Positions 26,486 to 35,748 of a stretch of 58,558 nt of DNA are shown one piece after another. The position numbers and the translations under genes were made by a program. Positions within the stretch are counted from its first letter, which is position 1. Every line of letters begins with the position of its first letter. Source of the DNA: Hyphomicrobiales bacterium (lineage in GTDB: Bacteria > Pseudomonadota > Alphaproteobacteria > Rhizobiales > Aestuariivirgaceae); the NCBI GenBank assembly GCA_025359045.1, contig JANYHN010000034.1, positions 1 through 58,558 on the forward strand. Reading direction: 5' to 3'. The notes beneath the pieces are model-generated. The model worked only from the letters and a program-made list of their open reading frames with translations, had not been told where the DNA came from and did no database searches.

Positions 26486-28560
26486 TTGTTTTTTTCCATC
26501 ACGATGTAGCCCAGTGAATTAATTTTGGCGTTGAAGTTAGCGCCCACGATTGTGGATGTTTCATGCTCTGCAATAATGGCTGGGCCTTTAAGAGACATGC
26601 CGGGTCTGAGATCAAAGCGCCAATACACGGGGGCGTTTGCGAGCTTGCCTAAGGCTGCATCGTAGATCTTCCGTGTACGGAGGGGTTTTAGGGCTTTGCG
26701 TTTTGCAACAGTTTTGGCGACGGCGGGTTTGCCAACACGTGATGAGCAAGTGAGTGACCATGTGATGGCTTCAGCCTGTTGATTCGGAATGGTGAGGCCG
26801 TAGATTGACGCATAGGTTTTTTCGAATGTAGCTTTGAGTTTCGTCCCATCGGTTTTGGTTAGTGTGCGGATGGGGATGGCGACCTGAATTTCATGGCCCT
26901 GGCCCACGTATCTGCAATCGGCGACAATATGGATAAACGGCTTTTCGTTTTTGAGTGCTGGCTTCACCACGGCTTCAGCATCATGCGTCATTTGTTTGAT
27001 GAGTGCGTTCACATGGGCGGCGTCAAAATGATCGAGATTGACGGCGAAAGATTTGGTAATTTCGTAAGCGACTGGGGCTTGCAGGAAACCGATGGCTGAA
27101 CCAACACCAGCGCCGCCGGGCACAATGATTTTTGTGATTCCGACTTTCTCCGCGAGACGACAGGCATGTAAAGGTGCGCCGCCGCCGAAGGCCACCATAA
27201 TGCATTTGGCAATGTCTTTGCCGCGTTCAATGGCGTGAACGCGCGCGGCATTGGCCATATTTTCTTCGACGATTTCGGCTACACCTGCAGCGGGCCAGAA
27301 ATCTTTGAGATTTAATTTGTCGCCAATGTGTACTTTAAAGGCGCTGGCGCTTGCTGCTTCATCAAGATGCACTTTGCCGCCTGCAAAAAAAGCTGGATCG
27401 ATTTTTCCGAGGGTTAAATTCGCATCTGTAACGGTTGGCATAGTTCCGCCGCGCCCGTAGCAGACGGGGCCTGGGGTGGAGCCTGCGCTGTCAGGGCCTA
27501 CGGTCAATCTGCCCAATCTATCAACACGGGCGATGGAGCCACCGCCTGCGCCAATCTCAACCATTTCGATAACTGGAATGCGCACCGGGATGCCCGAGCC
27601 TTTCATATCTTTATAGGCACGGGCGATTTCAAAACGGTGGGCGCGCGCTGGTTCGGCATTGCTTAGGAGGCAGATCTTTGCGGTAGTGCCACCCATATCG
27701 AAGGACAGCACTTCGGGCAATTTGCAACTTTGCGCGATGCGAGAGGCAAGGATTGCGCCACCTGCAGGACCGGATTCAACTAAGCGAATGGGAAATCGGC
27801 TGGCGGTTTCTAGAGTGGTGAGGCCGCCACCAGACATCATCAAATAGAGCGGTGCGTTCAAGCCCATTTTGCTCAAAGCAGTTTGCAGGCGCTTCAGATA
27901 GCCTGCCATCAGAGGTCTGACATAGGCATTGGCGACAGTGGTGGAGAAGCGCTCGTATTCGCGGATTTCAGGAGCGACTTCGGAAGAGAGGCAGATGGTG
28001 ATATGCGTGGGCAGCAGCGGCTTCAGCAAATTTGCAATACGTTGTTCGTGCTTTGGATGGGCATATGCATGCAACAATCCAATGGCGACTGCGCCGACAT
28101 TTTCGTCACGGATGGTCTTGGCGAGCTTTGGGATCTGAGCTTCATCAAGGGGGATCAATACATCACCATTGACCGCAAGGCGCTCTGCTATTGTAAGACG
28201 CAAATGGCGATCGACCAGCGGCTTGGCGCTTTCAATCATCAGATCATAGTGATCAAAGCGCTTCTCATAGCCTTGCTCAATCACATCACGAAAACCTGCG
28301 GTAGTGATGAAGGCTGTCTTTGCGCCTTTGCGTTCGATCAACGCATTGGTGGCCAGCGTGGTGCCATGAATAAAGACAGAAATATCAGTGGGCGACAATT
28401 TGGAGTCGTCGAGAATAAGTTTAATGCCTTCCAGCACACCAAGCTCTGGCGCTTGGATGGTGGTCAGAACTTTTCCGCTCCAACGTTTGGAGCCTTGTTC
28501 AAGAACGATATCAGTAAAAGTTCCGCCAATATCGGCAGCTAATTTGAGTTGATGGGCCAT
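26482..28560 (-). CDS. Hydantoinase A / oxoprolinase family protein
   Basis: The ATG at 28560 gives 692 residues; a TTG eight codons upstream is less likely. The N-terminus LAADIGGTFTDIVL is the actin-fold phosphate-1 loop of HyuA, followed by ERKGAKTAFITTAGFRDVIE near 75-94, the second ATP loop FDMGGTTAKICLL near 288 and EIGAGGGSIARVDRLG near 338. HyuA supplies the ATP-driven phosphorylation of the lactam oxygen and pairs with HyuB next door. The ribosome site is weak. The 63-bp gap to the divergent LacI-type gene contains the inverted repeat TTGC-N7-GCAA (28570-28584), which may be the control site. Confidence 0.9.
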   Translation of the reverse strand: MAHQLKLAADIGGTFTDIVLEQGSKRWSGKVLTTIQAPELGVLEGIKLILDDSKLSPTDISVFIHGTTLATNALIERKGAKTAFITTAGFRDVIEQGYEKRFDHYDLMIESAKPLVDRHLRLTIAERLAVNGDVLIPLDEAQIPKLAKTIRDENVGAVAIGLLHAYAHPKHEQRIANLLKPLLPTHITICLSSEVAPEIREYERFSTTVANAYVRPLMAGYLKRLQTALSKMGLNAPLYLMMSGGGLTTLETASRFPIRLVESGPAGGAILASRIAQSCKLPEVLSFDMGGTTAKICLLSNAEPARAHRFEIARAYKDMKGSGIPVRIPVIEMVEIGAGGGSIARVDRLGRLTVGPDSAGSTPGPVCYGRGGTMPTVTDANLTLGKIDPAFFAGGKVHLDEAASASAFKVHIGDKLNLKDFWPAAGVAEIVEENMANAARVHAIERGKDIAKCIMVAFGGGAPLHACRLAEKVGITKIIVPGGAGVGSAIGFLQAPVAYEITKSFAVNLDHFDAAHVNALIKQMTHDAEAVVKPALKNEKPFIHIVADCRYVGQGHEIQVAIPIRTLTKTDGTKLKATFEKTYASIYGLTIPNQQAEAITWSLTCSSRVGKPAVAKTVAKRKALKPLRTRKIYDAALGKLANAPVYWRFDLRPGMSLKGPAIIAEHETSTIVGANFNAKINSLGYIVMEKNK

Positions 28561-28569
28561 GATGAGGAA

Positions 28570-28617
28570 TTGCCCTAGCTGCAACTATTTGACAAGTGGC
28601 CAACCATCCGCTTCAAA
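28570..28617 (+). promoter_or_regulatory. Candidate leaderless promoter of the LacI-type gene, with operator-like repeat
   Basis: TTGACA (28589-28594), a 17-base spacer and TTCAAA (28612-28617) form a plus-strand promoter whose predicted start point falls at about 28624, on the ATG itself. There is no ribosome site before that ATG, which fits a leaderless message. TTGC-N7-GCAA (28570-28584) is an inverted repeat between the two divergent genes and could bind the regulator. Confidence 0.4.
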
Positions 28618-28623
28618 CGGGCC

Positions 28624-29649
28624 ATGGTAAAGATTACGATTCAAGATGTGGCCCAAAAGGCGGGTGTGAGCGTTGCGACGATTGACCGGGTGCTTAACCA
28701 CAGGCCGGGGGTTAAGACGCGCACAGTCGAAAAAGTGGAATCAGCTATTCGGGAGTTGAACTATCAGCCCGACCGAATTGCGGCGCGGCTGGCGCGGGGG
28801 CGCGAGTATCGCTTCTGGTTTGTGCTGCCGAATACTGCAGGCCAATTTATGAATCGCATTGGTGAAGAAGTGGAAGCCGCAGCCGCGCGCATGGCAGGTG
28901 AGCGGGTATCAATTATGGTCAAGCGTGTGGATGTGTTTGATGGACCGCTGCTGGCGAAAGTTTTAGATGAGTTGGAAGAGGGCATTGACGGCGTTGCTGT
29001 GGTGGCGCTCGATCATCCAGCAGTCCGTGAGGCGATTAATGCGCTGGTCGCCAAGGGTGTGACGGTGGTTACGTTGGTATCTGATGTGCCAGGTTCCAAG
29101 CGCTCGCACTACGCAGGCATTGACAATTCGTCAGCGGGGCGTACGGCGGCGGGATTGATGGGACGATTTCTGGGTGGTCGAAAGGGAAAAGTCGGTCTGT
29201 TTGCAGGTTCATTAGCGCTTCGCGATCACATTGAACGGCAGTTTGGTTTTGAACAGGTGATGGCCCATGAGTTCAAGGATTTAAAAATTCTGCCGGTGCG
29301 AGAATCGCGTGACGACACTGAACGCTCAGAGGCTTTGGCACGCCAACTTTTGGCCGAACATCCTGATCTACTTGGAATTTATAATGTGGGTGGCGGTACG
29401 GCGGGCATTGTCTTGGCGCTCGATGCGGTGTCAGCTCCTAAGGATTTGGTTTTCATTGCGCATGAAGTTACGGAGGGTTCGCGGCGCGCGTTGATTGGCG
29501 GAACGATTGATGTGATCATCAATCAGGATGTGGGCCATGAAGTGCGCAGTGCAGTGCGCGTGTTAATGGCCAAGGCCGATAACATGCCACTGATTGAAGA
29601 TCAGGAACGGATCAGGATTGATATTTTTATGCGCGATAATTTGCCTTAA
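28624..29649 (+). CDS. LacI-family transcriptional regulator
   Basis: The 341-residue protein has the LacI N-terminal helix-turn-helix and hinge (TIQDVAQKAGVSVATIDRVL, then YQPDRIAARLARG) followed by a periplasmic-binding-protein-like sensor domain (HYAGIDNSSAGRTAAGLMGRF near 160-180; GIYNVGGGTAGIVLALDA near 251). The sensor belongs to the sugar-binding type. It is divergent from hyuAB and is their natural candidate regulator, though LacI proteins usually sense sugars, so it may control a distant operon. Its stop codon overlaps the stop of the convergent dioxygenase gene by 4 bp. Confidence 0.9.
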   Translation: MVKITIQDVAQKAGVSVATIDRVLNHRPGVKTRTVEKVESAIRELNYQPDRIAARLARGREYRFWFVLPNTAGQFMNRIGEEVEAAAARMAGERVSIMVKRVDVFDGPLLAKVLDELEEGIDGVAVVALDHPAVREAINALVAKGVTVVTLVSDVPGSKRSHYAGIDNSSAGRTAAGLMGRFLGGRKGKVGLFAGSLALRDHIERQFGFEQVMAHEFKDLKILPVRESRDDTERSEALARQLLAEHPDLLGIYNVGGGTAGIVLALDAVSAPKDLVFIAHEVTEGSRRALIGGTIDVIINQDVGHEVRSAVRVLMAKADNMPLIEDQERIRIDIFMRDNLP

Positions 29650-30572
29650 GCAAGTTTCTTTAACTTCGCCTCAATTGCTGTGCGCTTGTTTTCCAAAAAT
29701 GGTGGCAGTGATAATGTTTCACCCAATTTATCCATTGACTCATCTGTTGCAAAGCCTGGCCCGTCTGTTGCCAGTTCAAACAAAATGCCGTTGGGTTCGC
29801 GGAAATAGAGGCTTTTGAACCAGAAGCGATCAACCGGACCGGAGTTTGGCACGCGCATGGATTTCAAGCGGTCAGTCCATGCTTCGTATTGGCTCATTTC
29901 GATGTTGAATGCCACGTGGTGAACTGCTCCTGCGCCTTGCTGCGCTTGGGGCAGATTGGGCTCGACGCGCACATGCAATTCTGCCACGGGGCCTAAACCA
30001 TTCATATGATAGACATGTGTATCGCCAAAACGTGCAGCGGGCTTCATGCCCATGATCTGGGTTAAAACCATATCGGTTGGCTTGAGGTCGGGAACGCTGA
30101 GCGTGATGGGCCCAAGGCCACGGATTTGATATTCGGCAGGCACAGTGCTTTGCGCCCATGTGTTGGCGGTTAAGTCACTTTCGTCATCGACCAAACTGAG
30201 GCGTTGGCCTTCGAAGTCTTCGAAGTGAATGACAGTGCGGCCATTTTCTTCAGTTTGCTTTTCTGCCTTGATATTGTTTTTAGCAAAATGATCAGACCAC
30301 CATTTGAATGCAGCTTCACCCTTGATGCGTAAACCCGTGCGCACCACTTCATGCGTGCCACGGCGTTGTGGCCCAGTCGGCCAATCAAAAAAAGTGATGT
30401 CGGTTCCGGCAGAGCCAAGGCCATCGGCATAGAATAGATGATAAGCTGATGTATCATCTTGGTTCACGGTTTTTTTGACCATTCGCATACCAAGGGTTTT
30501 GGTATAAAAAGCGTGATTGCGTGGCGCGTCAGCGGTGACAGCCGTGAGATGATGGAAACCATTCAGTTGCAT
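29646..30572 (-). CDS. Ring-cleaving dioxygenase, VOC family (MhqO-like)
   Basis: The 308-residue protein is a double VOC-module dioxygenase. Metal ligands can be seen as His in NGFHHLTAVT (7-8), His in AVHHVAFNIE near 215, and Glu in NGILFELATDGPGF near 260. The sequence resembles B. subtilis MhqO, the hydroquinone-specific extradiol dioxygenase. Its start codon overlaps the stop of the upstream hydrolase gene (TAATG), matching the conserved MhqO-MhqD pairing seen in detoxification of hydroquinones and quinones. Both genes act in the cytoplasm. The actual aromatic substrate in this organism is inferred, not shown. Confidence 0.85.
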   Translation of the reverse strand: MQLNGFHHLTAVTADAPRNHAFYTKTLGMRMVKKTVNQDDTSAYHLFYADGLGSAGTDITFFDWPTGPQRRGTHEVVRTGLRIKGEAAFKWWSDHFAKNNIKAEKQTEENGRTVIHFEDFEGQRLSLVDDESDLTANTWAQSTVPAEYQIRGLGPITLSVPDLKPTDMVLTQIMGMKPAARFGDTHVYHMNGLGPVAELHVRVEPNLPQAQQGAGAVHHVAFNIEMSQYEAWTDRLKSMRVPNSGPVDRFWFKSLYFREPNGILFELATDGPGFATDESMDKLGETLSLPPFLENKRTAIEAKLKKLA

Positions 30573-31195
30573 TAATTTTGTTCTTTCAAAAATTTTGTCG
30601 TGAGGGTGATATCGGTTTGAGTGAGGCCGTGGCCCGAAGGGAGAATTTCGTGGGTTAGTTTTGCATTGCTGATGTTCAACGTGTTTACCAACTGATTGGA
30701 TGCAACGCGTGGTATTATCTGATCTTGCGCACCATTCAACAACAAGATTGGTTTTTGGTTGAGGTCAACACTCGGCATGACTTTGAATGGGGCCATCGAA
30801 CGCAGCAGAATGGCACCACTTAGAATATCCGGCTTCATGAAAAGCATTGCCAAAGCGACATTGGCACCATTGGAATAACCCAAGGCGATTGGGGAAGCTA
30901 GATTATAGACAGCCATCGAAGCCGAAACGAATTCACTCAGCTCGTGGCTGCGAAACCGCACATCGTCTTCGTCCAGATGTCCTTCGGCAAAGCGCCTGAA
31001 AAACCGGAGATTGCCGTTCTCATTGACCAAGCCTCGTGGCGAAATGATTGAACGGTCGGGTGATACTGCCGCAGCAATGTCGAGCAGTGCGTGTTCATTG
31101 CCGCCTGTGCCGTGCAATAATAATAGGGGGCGCTTTCCAGCATCACCTTGTTCGAAAACGTGAATATAGGGTGTGTCAAATTTCATACTTCCCAT
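30572..31195 (-). CDS. Alpha/beta hydrolase of the phospholipase/carboxylesterase family (MhqD-like)
   Basis: At 207 residues this is a minimal alpha/beta hydrolase: LLLLHGTGGNEH (24-35) supplies the oxyanion hole, GYSNGAN (106-112) holds the nucleophile Ser108, NGAQDQIIP (about 153-161) the acid, and PSGHGLTQ the catalytic histidine. Family relatives include MhqD and carboxylesterase 2. It is the first gene of the pair with the dioxygenase, ending TAATG into it, so it probably processes an ester or a product of quinone metabolism. The start could be this ATG or the one at 31186, which has GGGAAG close upstream. Confidence 0.85.
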   Translation of the reverse strand: MGSMKFDTPYIHVFEQGDAGKRPLLLLHGTGGNEHALLDIAAAVSPDRSIISPRGLVNENGNLRFFRRFAEGHLDEDDVRFRSHELSEFVSASMAVYNLASPIALGYSNGANVALAMLFMKPDILSGAILLRSMAPFKVMPSVDLNQKPILLLNGAQDQIIPRVASNQLVNTLNISNAKLTHEILPSGHGLTQTDITLTTKFLKEQN

Positions 31196-31237
31196 TTAAG
31201 GGGTCAGACCGTGAAATTCAATTGGTCACTTTGTCAG

Positions 31238-32536
31238 TTACAGTGCAATAACCGGATCGGGCTGGCCCAAGATAAAATCTTTCCCTGCAAGTTTGTAAAC
31301 ATCGGGCCGGAAATTCACGCGGCCATCTTCAGTGGCCCAAGCTGTCAAATACATAAAGCGCACGTCGGTCTGGTTTTGTACTTTGGTTTCGATGGTTTGC
31401 TGGGCCGCTGTGATTTCTTCAATGCGAGCATTATCTATGCCGTCTTGACCATTCAAAATCCAGTTAATCAAAACCGCAACCTGATCAACGCGCACGCAGC
31501 CAGAACTTTCAAAGCGATTATTGCCCGCAAATAATTCACGGTGCGGCGTGTCGTGCATATAGACCATAAACTTATTCGGGAAGTTTACTTTCATGGTGGC
31601 CAGTGCATTGTGCTCGCCAGGGTCTTGACGGAATTGAAAGCGATCAGGAGCGGTGTTTTCCCAATCAACGCTTGAAGGTTCAACTTCCATTCCGTTGCTG
31701 CCGTCAATTACGCGGATGCCCATTTGTTCAAGATATGCTGGGTCTTTCAAATATTTCGGAATAATGTCTTTGGCCACGATGGAAGCTGGCGCGTTCCAAA
31801 AAGGATTGAACACAATATCACTGACACGGCTTTTGAGTGACGGTGTGGGGCGTTCCAATTTACCAACCACAACATTGTGGCGCGAATAGACCTCGCCCAG
31901 TTCAACTGTTTCAAGCTGCGCTGCGGGAATGTTGACGGCCACATAACGCGGCCCCAAATCTTTCAAGTGTTCAGCAATGCGCGGTTTGTTTTCTTTCAAT
32001 GAATATAGCCGTGCTTGTGCTGTGATGTTCATCTCGGCTCTGTTGCGTTCGTCTAATTTGCCGTTTGGGTTTGCGCCATGATTGAACTGAAACGTTTTAA
32101 TTGCGGTCAGAAGTGTTGTATCAAATGTGCCAGATTCAGCTGCGGCGAGCGATTCAAAATCTAAATACCCTTCGCGCACTAGGCGCTGGCGCAAGCGGAA
32201 AATATCCGCAGGCTTCGTGGCTTTGTCATATTTTATTTTTGGCACGTCGGGCCAACCGCCGCCAGCCACGATTTCTTCATACATGCCAATTGCGCCTTCA
32301 AGGGCGTTGAGTGAACCCAAGGTCAGCATCGGGGCTTGGCCTTGGCCCTGAACAATTTCAGTTTTTGACGACAGTTTACCTTGCATGGCCAATCGTGGGG
32401 CTATCGACGTGATGGAGCCAATATTTGCTGGGTCTTCGGCGCGCGCAGCTGTGGCAAAGCCAAAGGGAGCCAGGGCTGCCAAAGACAGGAACGAACGGCG
32501 GTTGAATTTAGAACTGAACACGGGGGTACTTCTCAC
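31238..32536 (-). CDS. Tat-exported L,D-transpeptidase (YcbB/LdtD-like)
   Basis: The 432-residue protein begins with a GTG and a twin-arginine signal (NRRSFLSLAALAPFGF, Arg13-Arg14). A peptidoglycan-binding module spans about 107-170 (DIFRLRQRLVREGYL). The YkuD catalytic domain includes HDTPHRELF (328-336) and the nucleophile Cys347 in ESSGCVRVD. L,D-transpeptidases form 3-3 crosslinks in peptidoglycan, dominant in polar-growing Rhizobiales, or attach proteins to the wall. Export by Tat rather than Sec is noteworthy. Nearby genes for the GPR-like protein and dipeptide epimerase also concern the wall. The GTG start lacks a strong ribosome site; a second GTG at 32521 is possible. Confidence 0.88.
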   Translation of the reverse strand: MRSTPVFSSKFNRRSFLSLAALAPFGFATAARAEDPANIGSITSIAPRLAMQGKLSSKTEIVQGQGQAPMLTLGSLNALEGAIGMYEEIVAGGGWPDVPKIKYDKATKPADIFRLRQRLVREGYLDFESLAAAESGTFDTTLLTAIKTFQFNHGANPNGKLDERNRAEMNITAQARLYSLKENKPRIAEHLKDLGPRYVAVNIPAAQLETVELGEVYSRHNVVVGKLERPTPSLKSRVSDIVFNPFWNAPASIVAKDIIPKYLKDPAYLEQMGIRVIDGSNGMEVEPSSVDWENTAPDRFQFRQDPGEHNALATMKVNFPNKFMVYMHDTPHRELFAGNNRFESSGCVRVDQVAVLINWILNGQDGIDNARIEEITAAQQTIETKVQNQTDVRFMYLTAWATEDGRVNFRPDVYKLAGKDFILGQPDPVIAL

Positions 32537-32705
32537 TCACTGGAATAATGCGCGCAGACTCTCTGATCTTGGTAAATGGAGCCTTAATTATGGCAGACGC
32601 CCCGCGATTTTTACGAATTTGTGATGTGGTGCAAGGATACAAACGGTATTAGGCGCATTCCAAACTGTAAGAGATTGAGATGCGCCCTGTCATTCAAATG
32701 TTTGT

Positions 32706-33503
32706 CTAAGCAGCTGACACTTGCTCTTCTGCAGCTTGTTCATCAACGAGTGGAACCTCGATCAAGTCTTCGGCTTTTTTACGAATAATCACAATGCGTG
32801 AAGGTTCGGGGGGCGTAGCTTCTACCGCAGAGGTGGTGATAGCCATCGGCTCGATAAGCTCTGGCTTTTGGGCTTCCCCTGATTCTGGAGCAGGCGTTTC
32901 AGTTTTGTTCAGATCAATGTGCTGTATCACCAGCTTGGCACCGCGTGATGCGGTTTCCACAGGTTTGGACGGTTTGACGTGTTTTATCGCCGTCGGCGCG
33001 GGTGCTGGCTCGAATACATCATCGTCCTGTTTGAAATATTGCGCGGCAGGTTTGGGTGCAGCTACTGGCATGGGCACCAATGTGGTTCCAAGATCTTGAT
33101 CAAGGTCGGCCACCAGACGCAGTGCACGTTCAATGTTTTTAGCGATTGCTGGTTCTCCATTGGTTGGCTCGCTGAAAGCTTTGCGCGATAGGTCTGCCAA
33201 TTTTACAAAGAGTTGACCCTCTGACGATAGTGCAGATTTGCCCTGTTCTGAGTTTGCGATATCAATGCGCGCTTGGGCAATGTGCTGCCTGGCTTTTTGC
33301 AAGAGCGCTGCATCTGCACCCGAACCGCTCATCGATTGCAGGCTCGACTCAAGTTTTGATATGGCGCTGAGAATTGTGGACGTACCGCCCGTCTGAACAC
33401 GGTTGGTATAGGCTTCTAAAAACCAACGCCCGCGTGGTGTCTCTTTCACCACATTTAAGATTTCATCAAGAGATTCCGGAAATGCCGCTTGTTGCCCACT
33501 CAT
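32706..33503 (-). CDS. Conserved protein with an N-terminal 'GRWFLEAY' domain, function unknown
   Basis: The ATG at 33503 has GGAG 7 bases upstream, giving 265 residues; longer frames upstream read through a dinucleotide repeat. The N-terminal 100 residues carry LDEILNVVKETPRGRWFLEA and a following helix of the sort seen in small Rhizobiales hypotheticals. The C-terminal half (about 135-265) is proline-, alanine- and glutamate-rich and probably disordered (PAPTAIKHVKPSKPVE, PEPSRIVIIRKKAEDLIEVP). No catalytic residues or membrane segments are visible. A (CA)n repeat lies just upstream (33514-33528). It is divergent from the MFS permease gene. Confidence 0.7.
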   Translation of the reverse strand: MSGQQAAFPESLDEILNVVKETPRGRWFLEAYTNRVQTGGTSTILSAISKLESSLQSMSGSGADAALLQKARQHIAQARIDIANSEQGKSALSSEGQLFVKLADLSRKAFSEPTNGEPAIAKNIERALRLVADLDQDLGTTLVPMPVAAPKPAAQYFKQDDDVFEPAPAPTAIKHVKPSKPVETASRGAKLVIQHIDLNKTETPAPESGEAQKPELIEPMAITTSAVEATPPEPSRIVIIRKKAEDLIEVPLVDEQAAEEQVSAA

Positions 33504-33513
33504 TACGCTACTC

Positions 33514-33528
33514 CACACACACACACAC
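33514..33528. repeat. Dinucleotide repeat (CA)7.5 before the unknown gene
   Basis: Seven and a half CA units lie 11-25 bases upstream of the ATG of the divergent minus-strand gene (there reading GTGTGT...), directly before its GGAG ribosome site. The length is at the low end for slippage. It could alter leader length or ribosome access if units are gained or lost. Confidence 0.9.
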
Positions 33529-33617
33529 TCATTAACTGCCCCTGCGTCTAACGCAGACGCGCCTTGCACGGAATATCGTAGAAAGTGGTGAATGTTTGGT
33601 TTAGGCCAAGGCATAAA

Positions 33618-34799
33618 ATGACGGCAAATAAATTTAAAATACGATTCTCGGCATGTTATTCGCTGTTGATGATCGGCAATGGTGTTCAATTACCATTTTT
33701 GCCGCTCTGGTTGCATGCCAAAGGCCTCCCCGTTGGCCAGATTGCAAGTGTTGTGGCTGGCATGATGGCGGTGCGCATTCTTGGTGCACCTGTATTTGCG
33801 TTACTTGCCGACCGCACAGGTAATCGCCGTGTGGTAATCCAGTTTTGCGCCATCATCGCTCTTATTGGCTATATGGCGCTGCCCTTTACAAATGGGTTTG
33901 AACAAATTCTGCTCGTTTCCCTTTGGGGTGCATTTTTCTTTGCTCCGGTTAATCCTTTGGTCGAAGGGTTTGGGGTTGATGCCAGTGCGGCGCTGGGGCT
34001 CAATTTTGGGCAGTTGCGACTTTGGGCATCGATCAGTTTTTTATCGGGAAGTTTGATTGCTGGCGCACTGCTCACGCGCCTTTCGCCTTTAGAAACTGTG
34101 TGGCTGATTGCGGACGCACAAGTATTTTCGGTGATTGCCACTTTCATGCTGCCGCAAGACCCTGAGCGCAATATCGTTAAACATCACGCAAGCGCCCTTC
34201 AGTTTAGGGCAGCGCTCAAATTTTTGTTTGCGTCGCATTTTACTTTGTTTTTGCTTGCCGCAAGTTTTGCAAACTCCAGCCATGCCATGCTTTACAGTTT
34301 CAGCTCGGTTTATTGGACCAGCCTTGGCTTTAGCACTTTCATGATTGGGCTGTTATGGGCGTCGGGGATCATCGGTGAAGTTATTTTCTTCGGTTTTGCG
34401 CACCGTATCGTAGGCGCAATTGGCGTTGAGCGGTTGCTGATGATCGGCTTGGCCGGTGGTATAGTGCGCTGGGTTGGGACGGCATTTTTGACGAATGAGT
34501 TTTTGTTGCTGGTGTTACAATTATCACATGCTGTTTCATTTGCCTGTGCGCATTTGGCTTTGATGCATTTCATCCGCGCTAATGTGCCGTCAAACTTGCG
34601 CAATACAGCGCAGGGGATTTATGCGGCGTTGGCTGGCGGGGTACTTTTGTCTTCGATTACTTATATGTCAGGCCGGATCTATGAAGCCTATAGTGGCAAG
34701 GGTTTTTTGGCGATGGCGTTGATTTCCGCCTTGGGATTGGCGATCGCGATTTATTATATTCGCACTAACCCCAAAGTTCTGGGCGGGGCGGGGACATGA
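33618..34799 (+). CDS. MFS transporter, phenylpropionate-permease/MFS_1-like
   Basis: The ATG at 33618 follows AAGG and gives 393 residues with about twelve hydrophobic helices. The first helix pair and loop GNGVQLPFLPLWLHAKGLPV, then LLADRTGNRRVVIQF (the MFS loop 2-3 signature), and later FSSVYWTSLGFSTFMIGLLWASGIIGEVIFF resemble the HcaT/MFS_1-like branch of uptake permeases. The substrate could be an aromatic acid, a nucleoside or another small organic acid. Its 3' end overlaps the convergent epimerase gene by 35 bp. Upstream the 115-bp gap is shared with the divergent unknown gene. Confidence 0.85.
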   Translation: MTANKFKIRFSACYSLLMIGNGVQLPFLPLWLHAKGLPVGQIASVVAGMMAVRILGAPVFALLADRTGNRRVVIQFCAIIALIGYMALPFTNGFEQILLVSLWGAFFFAPVNPLVEGFGVDASAALGLNFGQLRLWASISFLSGSLIAGALLTRLSPLETVWLIADAQVFSVIATFMLPQDPERNIVKHHASALQFRAALKFLFASHFTLFLLAASFANSSHAMLYSFSSVYWTSLGFSTFMIGLLWASGIIGEVIFFGFAHRIVGAIGVERLLMIGLAGGIVRWVGTAFLTNEFLLLVLQLSHAVSFACAHLALMHFIRANVPSNLRNTAQGIYAALAGGVLLSSITYMSGRIYEAYSGKGFLAMALISALGLAIAIYYIRTNPKVLGGAGT

Positions 34800-35745
34800 T
34801 GCCATTCGTGAAGGCTATTCCGTTTTCACGATCTCTACTCAAAAGCAGGGGACCATCAAGGTCGACATAATCTGCCAGCTGCGCCAGCAGAAATGCAGGT
34901 GCCATGGCCAATGATGTAGCTAACATGCAGCCGATCATGATTTTGAAGTTCTGATCGCGCGCTGCTTTTGCAAGTGCGAGCGCATTGGTCAGGCCACCCG
35001 TTTTATCGAGCTTGATGTTGATCGCATCATATTTTCCGATGAGCTTTTTCAGGCCTGCAATGTCGTGAGCGGATTCGTCGGCGCAGAGGATGGTGCCTCG
35101 TGGTATATTGCGAAGCGCTTCATCATTGTCAGCGGGCAGGGGCTGCTCGACTAATTCCACGCGGTGCTTTTCACAGGCTTCCAACATGGCGGGCAAAATG
35201 TCTGATGACCAGCCTTCATTGGCGTCGACGATGAGACGTGCACGCGGCACGGCCTCGCGAATTGCATTTAAACGTTCTATATCGCCGTCGCGACCCAGTT
35301 TTAGTTTGAGCAAAGCATAACGCGCGGATTTAGAGGCAGCGGTCGCCATCGCTTCGGGAGTATCGAGGCTGAGCGTATAGGCGGTTACGGCGGCGGTTGG
35401 TTTCTTTAGTCCAATGCGCTGCCAAACGGCTGTTCCAGATTTTTTTGCTTCTAAATCCAACAGTGCACAATCGAGTGCGTTTTGTGCTGCTTTGGGAAGG
35501 CTGAGGCTTGCCAATGCATGGCGGTCAATGCCGCCTTCGATTGCGCTGCGCACGACTTCCAAGCCGGCGATGCATTGCAGCACGGTTTCGTGATAGCGGC
35601 TATAAGGAACAGCTTCGCCACGCCCGATCAAACCATTTTCGGTGAGTGTTACAACAATCACTTCAGCTTGTGTTTTACTGCCTCTGGCGATGGTAAAGCT
35701 GCCCGCGATCGGCCAGCTTTCTGATGTGAGTTCGAGTTTCCGCAA
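34765..35745 (-). CDS. L-Ala-D/L-Glu epimerase (enolase superfamily)
   Basis: The 326-residue protein starts at a TTG immediately after the GPR-like gene (3 bp between stop and start). Enolase-superfamily residues are in place: LLKLKLG (the KxK pair), VDANEGW (metal Asp), VEQPLPADND (metal Glu), CADES (metal Asp) and INIKLDKTGG (the opposite lysine). This is the pattern of the dipeptide epimerase YcjG, which interconverts L-Ala-D-Glu and L-Ala-L-Glu during murein peptide recycling. Its position right behind the polar growth gene suggests cotranscription. Other dipeptide epimerases share the fold, so the exact dipeptide is not certain. Confidence 0.85.
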   Translation of the reverse strand: MRKLELTSESWPIAGSFTIARGSKTQAEVIVVTLTENGLIGRGEAVPYSRYHETVLQCIAGLEVVRSAIEGGIDRHALASLSLPKAAQNALDCALLDLEAKKSGTAVWQRIGLKKPTAAVTAYTLSLDTPEAMATAASKSARYALLKLKLGRDGDIERLNAIREAVPRARLIVDANEGWSSDILPAMLEACEKHRVELVEQPLPADNDEALRNIPRGTILCADESAHDIAGLKKLIGKYDAINIKLDKTGGLTNALALAKAARDQNFKIMIGCMLATSLAMAPAFLLAQLADYVDLDGPLLLSRDRENGIAFTNGIMSPPRPELWG

Positions 35746-35748
35746 AGC

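Noticed and set aside
32652..32686. Rho-independent terminator after the unknown gene (GGCGCAT ... ATGCGCC)
   Set aside because: The loop is 21 bases and no T-run follows on the minus strand, so it is not convincing.
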